In this document: positions 22,943-30,580 of the stretch, piece after piece
Layout: every line of letters starts with the position of its first letter
How positions within the stretch are numbered: position 1 is the first letter of the stretch
Source: Pseudomonadota bacterium
Lineage (GTDB): Bacteria > Chloroflexota > UBA6077 > JAJPHF01
Length of the DNA stretch: 34,814 nucleotides
Direction: 5' to 3'
Assembly (NCBI GenBank): GCA_021325365.1
Contig: JAJPHF010000011.1
Coordinates: 1 to 34,814, forward strand
The notes under the pieces: model-generated
Seen by the model: the letters and a program-made list of their open reading frames with translations, nothing else
Database searches by the model: none
What the model was told of the DNA's origin: nothing
Made by a program: the position numbers and the translations under genes

Positions 22943-24088
22943 ATGCTCGAGCGGCGTTTCCGGGCCGGATTCTTCGGGCTACTAGCGGTCGTCGCCACCC
23001 TTGGCTGCACGCCCGCGCCGTCGGCCGCTCCGGCGCCGGCTCCCTCTGGCACGAGCGCAGCCACGAGTGAGACGACCGCGCCCACCGGCGCCGCGCCGCC
23101 GGCCGCGCTCGCGGCGCCCGGGGCGCCTGCCGGGGCGCCCGTGCCGGCCGTCGTGAAGGTGACTGACTACCAGATCGTCGCGGGAGCGGGCCACTACATC
23201 GCCGAAGCCAAAGGGTACTTCAAGGAAGCGGGCCTGGACGTGGAGTTCGTGCGCAGCAGCCCGCCCGACATGCTGCCGCTAATGGTCTCGAACCAGCTCG
23301 ACGTGGGCGTCACCTCCGTGAACGCGGGGCTGTTCAACGCCTTCGCGCGCGGGCTGCCGATCCGGATCGTGGCCGACCACGCCGCGAACGCCGGGCCGGG
23401 CACCGGGTCGACGCTGGTGATCCGCAAGGACCTGGTCGACGACGGCACCTACCGCGGGGTGGCCGACCTACGGGGGCGGAAGGTTGCCAGCGCGAACACG
23501 GCCGACGCGACCATGATCGACCTGGCGAAAATCCTGGCGAACGCCGGGCTGGCGCTCTCCGACATCGACTTCACCCTGCTGCCGTTCCCCGACATCCTCG
23601 CCGCGCTGGAGAACCGGGCCATCGACGCGAGCTACTACCAGGAGCCGTTCGTGACCATTGCCGCGGACCGCGGGTGGGTCGTCCGCGGGCCGCAGGGCGG
23701 CGACGTCTATCCGGAGCATCAGATCGGCCTGGTGCTCTACAACGAGCGCATGCTGGGCGACCGCGATCTGGGCATGCGGTACATGCGCGGCTACGTACGG
23801 GGCGTCCGCGACTACCGCAAGGCCATGTGGGACCGCGACCCCGCCGCGTTCGACGAGGTGGTGCCGATCCTCGTCGAGCGCACGGCGGTCAAGGAGCGGG
23901 CGCTGTTCGAGAAAATGGGGCCCACCAACCTGAAGTACGACCCGATTCCCAACGTGTCGACCATGGCGGCCGACCAGGACTGGTTCATCGAGAACGGCTA
24001 CCAGCAGCAGCGGGTGGACATGGAGCGCGCGGTGGAGCTGTCCTTCGTGGAGCAGGCTATCCGGGAGCTGGGCGCAGGGGCTCGGTAA
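22943..24088 (+). CDS. ABC-type solute-binding lipoprotein (NMT1-like)
   Basis: A 381-residue binding protein with lipobox TLGC (Cys22) and an Ala/Pro-rich linker to about residue 70. The domain opens 'YQIVAGAGHYIAEAKGYFKEAGLDV', followed by 'QLDVGVTSVNAG', 'DLRGRKVASANTADATM' and 'IDASYYQEPFVTIAADRG', a typical NMT1/taurine-binding-like order. 'GDVYPEHQ' corresponds to 'GDVYPGVP' in the lipoprotein at 25341, so the two are relatives. The ATG at 22943 follows GGAGGG and sits 14 bases after the MetE-like gene, indicating a shared transcript. The fumarylacetoacetase-family gene follows after 51 bases. No membrane components are present. Ligand unknown. Confidence 0.93.
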   Translation: MLERRFRAGFFGLLAVVATLGCTPAPSAAPAPAPSGTSAATSETTAPTGAAPPAALAAPGAPAGAPVPAVVKVTDYQIVAGAGHYIAEAKGYFKEAGLDVEFVRSSPPDMLPLMVSNQLDVGVTSVNAGLFNAFARGLPIRIVADHAANAGPGTGSTLVIRKDLVDDGTYRGVADLRGRKVASANTADATMIDLAKILANAGLALSDIDFTLLPFPDILAALENRAIDASYYQEPFVTIAADRGWVVRGPQGGDVYPEHQIGLVLYNERMLGDRDLGMRYMRGYVRGVRDYRKAMWDRDPAAFDEVVPILVERTAVKERALFEKMGPTNLKYDPIPNVSTMAADQDWFIENGYQQQRVDMERAVELSFVEQAIRELGAGAR

Positions 24089-24139
24089 CGCGCCGGGACT
24101 GGCCCGCAACGTCGGACAGCAGACGGACAGGAGGCACAG

Positions 24140-25189
24140 ATGAAGCTGGTGACGTTTGCCGTCAGCACGCCGGTGGGGCGGCTGACACGGTTGGGCGCGC
24201 TCGTGGACGGGCACGAGCGGGGGCGCATCGCCGACCTGACGACGGCGTTCGCCGCCTACCTGGCCGCCGAGACGGACGAGGCGCGGCCACGCGAGATCGC
24301 GGCCGTACGCACGCCGCCGGACATGATCGCCTGGCTGGAGGGCGGCCGCCAGTCGCGCGCCGCGGCCGAGCAGGCGCTCGGCTACGTGCAGCGCCGCCTG
24401 GCCGAGCAGGCGCGGCCAGAGGGGCTGGACGGCGCGCGGCTGGTATACGAGCGGGCGGACGTGCGGCTGCTGGCGCCCTTGCCGCGGCCGCGCTCGCTGC
24501 GCGACTTCTCGGTGTTCGAGGAGCACATGACGCAGGCGCCGGAGATCGGGGCGAAGCTGCCCAAATGGTACCGCTACCCGCCGTACTACAAGGGCAACCC
24601 CGGCGCGGTGATCGGCCCCGAGGACCCGATTCCCTACCCGAACTACACGGAGCAGCTCGACTGCGAGCTAGAGGTGGGCATCGTCATCGGGCGGGAGGGG
24701 CGCAACCTGCGCGTCGAGGAAGCACGCGACTACATCGCCGGCTACACGATCTTCGTGGACTGCAGCGCCCGCGAGGTGTACCGGCGCTCGGACTACTTCG
24801 GCCCCGCGAAGACGAAGGACTTCTGCAACGTGCTGGGGCCGTGTCTCACGACGGCCGACGAGATCGACGAGGCGAACCTGAACGTGCGGCTGCTCGTGGA
24901 CGGGGAGGTATGGTACGAGGGTAACACGGGCCACCGCCGCAATTACCTGGCGGAGCACCTCGTGGCGTTCGCCTCGGACCACGAGACGCTATATCCCGGC
25001 GACGTGCTGGGCACGGGCACGGTCGGGCTGAGCTGCTCGATGGATACCCACCGCTGGGTGCAGGTCGGCCAGACGATCACGTTCGAGGTGGAGGGGATCG
25101 GCACGCTGAGCCACTTGATCGTGCCGGGCGACAACGTGGTGGACTATGTGCTGCATGGCATGCCGGGGCTGCTGGAGCCGCCGAGCTGA
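24140..25189 (+). CDS. Fumarylacetoacetate hydrolase (FAH)-family protein
   Basis: A 349-residue FAH-superfamily enzyme, a metal-dependent family that hydrolyses, decarboxylates or isomerises C-C bonds in oxo-acids, often late in aromatic degradation. The metal-binding carboxylates are Glu176 and Glu178 ('DCELEVGIVIG') and Asp207 ('FVDCSARE'). Other conserved parts are 'AKTKDFCNVLGPCL' near 229 and 'GDVLGTGTVG' near 287. The N-terminal about 110 residues form the usual variable cap. The start follows GGAGG. It lies between two NMT1-like lipoprotein genes and downstream of the dioxygenase/monooxygenase pair, so hydrolysis of a ring-fission product is a reasonable guess. Confidence 0.92.
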   Translation: MKLVTFAVSTPVGRLTRLGALVDGHERGRIADLTTAFAAYLAAETDEARPREIAAVRTPPDMIAWLEGGRQSRAAAEQALGYVQRRLAEQARPEGLDGARLVYERADVRLLAPLPRPRSLRDFSVFEEHMTQAPEIGAKLPKWYRYPPYYKGNPGAVIGPEDPIPYPNYTEQLDCELEVGIVIGREGRNLRVEEARDYIAGYTIFVDCSAREVYRRSDYFGPAKTKDFCNVLGPCLTTADEIDEANLNVRLLVDGEVWYEGNTGHRRNYLAEHLVAFASDHETLYPGDVLGTGTVGLSCSMDTHRWVQVGQTITFEVEGIGTLSHLIVPGDNVVDYVLHGMPGLLEPPS

Positions 25190-25203
25190 GCGGCGCCCCG
25201 GCC

Positions 25204-25309
25204 GGACCTACCCCCCGCCCCCCTCCCAATGTGAGAAGGGGGCGAGGGACGAGGCCGGGAGGGCTCCCCCCTTCCTTGGTAGGGAAGGGGGGCCGGGGGG
25301 GTTAGGTCC
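25204..25309. repeat. Nested inverted repeat in the gap before the next lipoprotein gene
   Basis: Outer arms begin GGACCTACCCCCC (from 25204) and end GGGGGGTTAGGTCC (to 25309). Inside lies a perfect 10-bp hairpin, CCCCCCTTCC (25266-25275) with GGAAGGGGGG (25283-25292). It has the form of a dispersed palindromic element; only this copy is in the window. Confidence 0.65.
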
Positions 25310-25340
25310 CCGCGTAGAGCATGGTGAAGAGAGGGCCGCG

Positions 25341-26552
25341 ATGGACGGGATGGGGTGGCGGGCGCGGGGCGTGGGCGGGCTGGTGGGGGCGCTGTGGCTG
25401 CTGGCGGCGTGCGCGCCGGGCGCGGCGCCGGCCAAGCCGGCGGCCTCGGCTCCGTCCGCACCGACCGCGGGCGTGCCGAGCGCAGCGGCACCCGCGGCAG
25501 CCAGCCAGCCGACCACCGCCGGTGCCCCTGTCGCGGCAGCGCCTGCCCCGGCGGCGCCCGCGAGCGCCAGCGCGCCGACCCAGGCGGCCCCGCCGCCGCT
25601 GAGCCCGCCCGTCATGGTGAAGGTGGCCGACGGCGGGACGGTCGCGCACCGCGCGCTGTACATCGGCCTGGAGCGCGGCTACTTCGCCGACGAGGGCCTG
25701 GAGATCGAGCGCATCCCGACCAACACGCAGTCCGACGTGATCGCCGCGCTAGTGACGGGCGAGCTGCACTTCGCCAGCGGCGGCCCCGACCCGATCATCT
25801 TCAACGCCGTGCAGCGCGGCGTTGGGGTGCGGATCGTCCTGTACAACATCCAGATCGGGCCGGGCGATCGCTCGAGCGGGTTCGTCGTGCGGCAGGACCT
25901 CCTCGACAGCGGCCGCTACCGCGAGCTGAAGGACTTCAAGGGACTGACGATCAGCCTGCCCTCGGACGGCGGCTTCCAGCACCTGTTCGTGCAGCGCATG
26001 GTCGGGCCGGTCGGCCTCAGCCTGGCCGACGTGGAGACAGCGGTGCTCCCATTCGCCGACGCGCCGCCCGCGCTGGCGAACAAGCGCGTGGACGCCGCGT
26101 TCCTGGCCGAGCCGTTCATCACCGTGGCGCAGTCGCAGGGCAGCGCGGCGCTAGTGGCGCCGATGGGCGACGTGTATCCTGGCGTGCCCGGCAACGTGCT
26201 GACGCTCAGCCCGGTGTTCGCGGAGCGGCAGCCCGAGGCGGCGCGGCGCTTCATCACGGCGTACCTGCGCGGCCAGCGCGACTACTATCGCGCGGTGCAG
26301 CAGAACGCGGGCGGGCGCGACGAGATCGTGCAGATCCTCATCAAGTACACGCCGATCAAGGACCCCAAGCTATACGAGGGCCTGCTGACCTCGCCGGTCG
26401 ACCCGAACGCCGTGATGGACCCGCGCATCCTGAACGACATCGAGGACTGGTACGTGCAGTTCGGCACGGTGCCGCAGAAGGTGGACGTGAGCCAGGTGCT
26501 CGACCGCTCCTACGCCGACTACGCACTGGCGCGGCTCGGCCGGGAGCCGTAG
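25341..26552 (+). CDS. ABC-type solute-binding lipoprotein (NMT1-like)
   Basis: A 403-residue binding protein. Lipobox LAAC gives Cys24, followed by an unusually long Ala/Pro/Ser linker of about 70 residues before the domain begins at 'VMVKVADGGTVAHRALYIGLERG'. Family landmarks are 'GELHFASGGPDPIIF', 'DFKGLTISLPSDGG' and 'VDAAFLAEPFITVAQSQG'. 'GDVYPGVP' matches 'GDVYPEHQ' in the 22943 protein. The start at 25341 follows AAGAGAGGG and gives the expected signal peptide; the open frame extends upstream without one. The neighbours are an FAH-family gene upstream and a different class of binding protein downstream. Ligand unknown. Confidence 0.92.
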   Translation: MDGMGWRARGVGGLVGALWLLAACAPGAAPAKPAASAPSAPTAGVPSAAAPAAASQPTTAGAPVAAAPAPAAPASASAPTQAAPPPLSPPVMVKVADGGTVAHRALYIGLERGYFADEGLEIERIPTNTQSDVIAALVTGELHFASGGPDPIIFNAVQRGVGVRIVLYNIQIGPGDRSSGFVVRQDLLDSGRYRELKDFKGLTISLPSDGGFQHLFVQRMVGPVGLSLADVETAVLPFADAPPALANKRVDAAFLAEPFITVAQSQGSAALVAPMGDVYPGVPGNVLTLSPVFAERQPEAARRFITAYLRGQRDYYRAVQQNAGGRDEIVQILIKYTPIKDPKLYEGLLTSPVDPNAVMDPRILNDIEDWYVQFGTVPQKVDVSQVLDRSYADYALARLGREP

Positions 26553-26581
26553 GGCGGCGCGCGGGTACCCTGGGCGCCAGG

Positions 26582-26631
26582 CCCTCTCCCTCTGGGGGGC
26601 CGGCTGCATCGCTCCTCCTCCAGGGAGAGGG
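26582..26631. repeat. Hairpin repeat between two lipoprotein genes
   Basis: Perfect 10-bp arms, CCCTCTCCCT (26582-26591) and AGGGAGAGGG (26622-26631), flank a 30-base loop. The arms resemble those of the tandem repeat at 6623-6773. It sits in the 186-base gap before the gene at 26739. Confidence 0.7.
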
Positions 26632-26738
26632 ATCCGGACGGACCTGCCGCGATCCCTGGCGGCCGCGGACGCGCCGGGCTACACTCCACGCCAAGACCGG
26701 CGGGGCGTGCACGGCCGCCGCGGAAAGGACGAGAGCTA

Positions 26739-27866
26739 ATGCAGCGCAGGGTGCTGTGGACGATCGTCAGCCTGGTGCTCACGCTGGCGTGCGGGCCGGC
26801 CGCCGCTCCGACCGGTGGGGGCAGCGCGCCCGCGCCTGCCAGCGCCCCGGCGGCGAGCGCGCCCGTGCCCGACGCTGCCACGCGGCAGCAAGTGGTGGAC
26901 GCGGCGCGCGCCGAGGGCCAGGTGAACGCGACGATCCAGACGACGTTTACCCAGGACACGATCGCGCGGCTGGAGGACGCGATCGAGCGCGAGTACGGCG
27001 TGCGGATCAAGATCAACTTCACGCCGGTGGGCAACTACGCTCAGCGCGCCGCGGAGTGGCTGGGCGAGGTGCAGGCCAACGCGGAGCCGTCGTACGACCT
27101 CTACCAGAGCTCGGACACGACCTCGGCGACGCTGCGCCGCGCGGGCGCGGCCGAGGCGGTGAACTGGGCGCCGCTGCTGCCGGCGGGCACGCCGGACGGC
27201 ATGGTGGGCGAGAACGGCGAGTACGTGGTGATCTATACGGACCACTTCGGCCTGATGTACGACCCGAACGTGGTGTCCGCGGCCGAGGCGCCGCGCTCGG
27301 TCAAAGATCTGGCCAACCCGCGCTGGCGCGGCAAGTTCATGCTGTTCAACACCGCCGCGACCTACCTGCCGATCGTCTTCCAGCTTGGCCGCGACCCGGC
27401 GCTGGCGGCGTTCCGGGCCGCCATGCAGAACGGCGCGAGCACGGACACGCTGCCCAATGAGTTCACGCGCTACGCCGCGAAGGAGTACCCGATGGTCGTC
27501 GTCACCGGGTCGTTCTACTTGACGGCGGGGTTGCGCGGCATCCCGGCGGCGTTCACGCCGCTCGACGTGTCGTCGAACGCCGACCACCAGGTGCTGGTGG
27601 CGCGGCGGGCGGCGCACCCGAACGCGGCGAAGCTGCTGGCGGCGGTGCTCGCTGGCCCGGAGGGGCAGCGCATCCAGGCCGAGGCGACGGGCGTCGGCAG
27701 CCGCTACTACCCCGACTCCGCCGACGCCCGCATGGAGCAAGAGGCGCGTGCCGCCGGCTTCCCCACCTTCGCCTGGGTGGACAATCCGGACAAGATTGCC
27801 TTCGCCCTCTCCCCCGACGGCCAGGCCCTCGTCCGCGAGCTGGACGAGATCCTCAAGGGCGGCTGA
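26739..27866 (+). CDS. Extracellular solute-binding lipoprotein, iron/polyamine (type 2) class
   Basis: A 375-residue binding protein different from the NMT1 group in this window. Lipobox TLAC gives Cys18, followed by an Ala/Pro linker to about 45. The domain starts with 'VVDAARAEGQVNATIQTTF', typical of FbpA/PotD-like (ferric ion, 2-aminoethylphosphonate, thiamine or spermidine) proteins. It contains 'YDLYQSSDTTSATLRRAGA', 'YVVIYTDHFGLMYDPNVV', 'DLANPRWRGKFML' and a C-terminal 'DEILKGG'. The start at 26739 follows AAAGGAC. It may serve another ABC system; no permease gene is beside it. Ligand cannot be chosen among the known options. Confidence 0.92.
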   Translation: MQRRVLWTIVSLVLTLACGPAAAPTGGGSAPAPASAPAASAPVPDAATRQQVVDAARAEGQVNATIQTTFTQDTIARLEDAIEREYGVRIKINFTPVGNYAQRAAEWLGEVQANAEPSYDLYQSSDTTSATLRRAGAAEAVNWAPLLPAGTPDGMVGENGEYVVIYTDHFGLMYDPNVVSAAEAPRSVKDLANPRWRGKFMLFNTAATYLPIVFQLGRDPALAAFRAAMQNGASTDTLPNEFTRYAAKEYPMVVVTGSFYLTAGLRGIPAAFTPLDVSSNADHQVLVARRAAHPNAAKLLAAVLAGPEGQRIQAEATGVGSRYYPDSADARMEQEARAAGFPTFAWVDNPDKIAFALSPDGQALVRELDEILKGG

Positions 27867-27885
27867 GGCAAGCAGGTAGCGGCGC

Positions 27886-27891
27886 TACAAT
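27886..27891 (+). promoter_or_regulatory. Possible -10 box for the last lipoprotein gene
   Basis: TACAAT lies 83 bases upstream of the ATG at 27974, in the same GCTACAAT context as the minus-strand promoters at 540 and 14392. The -35 region (CTGAGG at 17-base spacing) is poor. Confidence 0.35.
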
Positions 27892-27973
27892 GCGCTTGGC
27901 GACGCGCCGCCCTCGCTGCTCTCAGCAGCGCAGAGGCGCTGAACGCGTACCGGGCGCGCCGAGGAGGTGGGCC

Positions 27974-29077
27974 ATGAGCTGGTGGCGCTGGGCGGTCGCA
28001 CGACGGATCAGTAGCGTAGCGTGCGCTCGGCGGGGATGCCGCGGGGCCGGGCTCGTCGCGGTGGCCCTGGGGCTCGCTGCCTGCGCGCCGCCCCCGGCCG
28101 CGCCGCCGGCCGCCGCGCCCGCGGCGCAAACGGAGGCAGCGCCGGCCGAGCCCCCTGCGCTGCAGCCGGTGCGCGTAGCCTACACCGCCCTCGTCAGCGC
28201 GCAGGCGCCGCTGTGGATCGGCGTCGAGACCGGCCTGTTCCGCGAGCAAGGCCTTGACGTCGAGGCGACGCTGATCAGCGGCAGCGACAAGGCGATCGCG
28301 GCGCTGCTCTCGGGCGAGGCGCCCATCACGATGCTGGCCTCGGGCGCCATGGTGAGCGCCGTGGCGAAGGGCGCCGACCTGGTGTACCTGGCCAGCACCT
28401 CCACGAAGCTGACGTTCCAGCTCATGGTGCAGCCGCAGGTGACGAGCGTCGAGCAGCTCCGCGGCCAGCCGGTTGGGGCGACGGGCCGCGGCTCGCAGAG
28501 CGACTTTGCTCTGCGCTACGCGCTGCGCCGCCTGGGCCTGGACCCGGAGCAAGACATCGTGTTCCGCGCCATGGCGGGTGGCGAGCCGCAGATGCTAGCG
28601 GCCCTGCAGAGCGGCGCGATCATGGCCGCCGCCCTCAACCCGCCCAACGACTACGTGGCCGAGCAGGCCGGCTTCCACAGCCTGGCGCGCATGGCCGACT
28701 GGAACGTGCCCTCCCTGGGGGTCGGCGTGGCCGTCCGCCGCGGCTACCTGGCCGAGGAGCGCGACACGGTGCGGCGGTTCGTGCGCGGGTTCGCGCTGGG
28801 GGCCGAGCGCATGAAGGCGGATCCGGCGCTGGCGCAGGCCGTCATCCGTCAGTATCTCCAGAGCGACGACGGCCCCGCGATCGAGTGGGGCTACCGCGCG
28901 GCCGTGGAGAGTATGCCGGCCGTGCCCTACCCCAGCGAGCCCGGCCTGCAATCGGTCATCGACGCGCTGGCCGAGGTCGACCCGGAGGTGGCGACAGTGC
29001 AGCCCGCGGCGCTCGTCGACCGCAGCATTCTGGACGAGATCGTTGCCGCCGGGCTCGACCAGTCCCAGGCGCGCTAG
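27974..29077 (+). CDS. ABC-type solute-binding lipoprotein (NMT1/SsuA-like)
   Basis: A 367-residue binding protein. A long Arg- and Cys-containing N-region (1-24) precedes the hydrophobic core and lipobox LAAC, with Cys37 as the likely anchor. After a short Ala/Pro/Glu linker the domain begins 'VRVAYTALVSAQAPLWIGVETGLF'; 'SGEAPITMLASGAMVSAVAKG', 'QLRGQPVGATGRGS' and 'LRYALRRLGLDPEQDI' follow the SsuA/NMT1 pattern closely. The start at 27974 has GAGGAGGTGG just upstream; this removes an Arg-rich extension of the open frame. It is the last gene of the plus-strand block, and a convergent frameshifted gene begins 100 bases later. Ligand unknown. Confidence 0.92.
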   Translation: MSWWRWAVARRISSVACARRGCRGAGLVAVALGLAACAPPPAAPPAAAPAAQTEAAPAEPPALQPVRVAYTALVSAQAPLWIGVETGLFREQGLDVEATLISGSDKAIAALLSGEAPITMLASGAMVSAVAKGADLVYLASTSTKLTFQLMVQPQVTSVEQLRGQPVGATGRGSQSDFALRYALRRLGLDPEQDIVFRAMAGGEPQMLAALQSGAIMAAALNPPNDYVAEQAGFHSLARMADWNVPSLGVGVAVRRGYLAEERDTVRRFVRGFALGAERMKADPALAQAVIRQYLQSDDGPAIEWGYRAAVESMPAVPYPSEPGLQSVIDALAEVDPEVATVQPAALVDRSILDEIVAAGLDQSQAR

Positions 29078-29177
29078 TCTCCGGCTGGACGGTGCTCGGG
29101 GCGGTCCGCGCGGTGCGGTCGGCGGCGGCCGCGGAAGCCCTCGCCGCGAGATCGAGGAGAGTCTCAAGGGCGGCTGA

Positions 29178-30082
29178 TCACTCGCCTGCTCTCTGAGGCG
29201 GTTCCTGCCTTTCTCTTCCCGCCCTCGCCAACCTACGCAACTCCCAAAGCTCGTTTCGGCCGGATGGCAGCGGATGCCCGTCGAGATAGGCTAGCGCCCA
29301 CTGAATATGTCGTCTGAACCGCCGGTCGTATATCACCCGAAGCCGTCGGCGCCGTTCAAACGTGACGAGTTCAAAAGGCGGCATAGAGGTATCCTGAGGG
29401 CGCACGATGTCCTCCAGCCCCGCCCGGAACCCTGGCGTGGAAACCCTTCGAGCCAGGCGGCAGTAGCGACGGAGCTCTCTACGATCTCGCCCTTCGATCA
29501 CGTGCATAACGACTTGCCGAAGGCGTGCTGCCTGCTCATCGGACAGCTCGCACCGGTTGATGAAGCGGATCAGGTACTCCTTGGCGTAACCAGAGCGGTG
29601 AAACCAGGGATCCGCTTCGAGAAAACGGATGGCGCTCTCAAGTGCTGTGCCGTCGCCGTGCCACAGTCGCTCGAAGTCCTCCCAGAACCCCGGGGGTAGG
29701 CTGCGTCAAGCGCAGCGAGCGAGGCGTCGGCAGTAGCGCGCCACGCTCCGATAGCGGGATGATCGTCGTAATGCAGGTGCCAGGATGCCCGGCCAGGGTC
29801 GGGGTGGTGATACTTGAAAGCGATATCAAACATCAAGTGTAGCGCGCGCCGAACGGCGACCTCGGCGGCAGCCCGCGCGCTATACAGGAAGTCGTCGGCG
29901 GAGTACGCGCCGTACATCACCGCCCGGGCAGTAGCGAGAGCTTCCCAGGCCTGCCAGGCGCCTACGTCATCGGGGTGTTCGTCGCGGACCTGGAGAGCTA
30001 GCTCGACAGCGCGTTGGGCGTGCTCAATGGCGGTGGCTTCGGGAGTAGGGTCCGCAGGGTGTGCCTGAGAGGATAAGCTCAT
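29178..30082 (-). pseudogene. Uncharacterised helical protein, split by a single-base frameshift
   Basis: Two overlapping minus-strand frames together make one protein of about 301 residues. The upstream frame (start ATG 30082) reads sensibly to 'ALDAAYP'. It then turns into low-complexity sequence and stops at 29570. The -1 frame reads 'PPGFWEDFERLWHGDG', continues through 'EADPWFHRSGYAKEYL' and 'NRCELSDEQAARLRQ', and runs to the stop at 29178. The switch lies in the run CCCCGGGGG at 29688-29696; one extra base there makes the total length a multiple of three. The gene is thus either freshly inactivated, affected by a homopolymer sequencing error, or read by -1 slippage. The N-terminal part is helical ('EHAQRAVELALQVRD'; 'SARAAAEVAVRRALH'). 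I do not recognise the family. The start has no clear ribosome site. It lies 54 bases after the antitoxin-like gene. Confidence 0.7.
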
Positions 30083-30136
30083 GTTAGGGCCGGGACAGCC
30101 CCGGCGGGCAGCGTAAGTCTCTGGGCCATCATACCA

Positions 30137-30352
30137 CTACATCCGTTCCCGTCGTAGCTCGCGAAGTATCTCCTCCCAGGGAATTCCCTTACCGGCTTCG
30201 ACCTCGTCGATAGCCTCCAGAATTCCGTCTACTTCCTCGTCCGTCAGCTCGTCGTCGTCCACCAGGGGCTCCACGACGTAGCGCCCGGGCGGCAGATCGC
30301 GCAGCTCCGAGGGGAGCGTGGTACCGTCCCATTCGATGACGTAGTGTGTCAT
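30137..30352 (-). CDS. Small acidic antitoxin-like protein
   Basis: A 71-residue acidic protein: an N-terminal strand region 'THYVIEWDGTTLPSELRDLPPGRYVVEP' (2-29, shown in part) is followed by a charged helical tail, 'DDDELTDEEVDGILEAIDEVEAGKG' and 'WEEILRELRRER'. This layout, a short beta start then a Leu/Glu-rich helix with 'AGKGIPWEEI', resembles antitoxins of type II toxin-antitoxin pairs. The ATG at 30352 follows GGAGGGG. No RelE/ParE-like toxin is adjacent; the next minus-strand gene downstream is the frameshifted helical protein. So it may be an orphan antitoxin, or may pair with that protein. Assignment is by pattern only. Confidence 0.6.
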   Translation of the reverse strand: MTHYVIEWDGTTLPSELRDLPPGRYVVEPLVDDDELTDEEVDGILEAIDEVEAGKGIPWEEILRELRRERM

Positions 30353-30478
30353 CCGCCCTGCCCCTCCGCTATGCCAGGATCGGTCTTTCCATGGGAATGT
30401 GACGCTAGCAGCATTGCACGCTGTGGTCGCTCACTGCGGCGTAAAGCACCTCGCAGAGTCAGCAAGCGGCCGGCCGCC

Positions 30479-30530
30479 GCCGGGGTTGCGGCCTCGACGG
30501 CCGCGGGCGGGCACGAGACCCACCCCTACG
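30479..30530 (+). repeat. 52-bp dispersed hairpin repeat, copy 3
   Basis: Same length and orientation as the copies at 15604 and 17048 but more diverged. The stem is GGGCGGG/CCCACCC around the loop CACGAGA. The innermost pair has changed from C-G to G-C on both sides, a compensatory change. It lies just after the stop of the molybdenum hydroxylase gene. Confidence 0.75.
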
Positions 30531-30580
30531 TCCCTCCGGCCGCTCACCTGATCCGCACCTTGCTCTGGGGCTGGCGCGGG

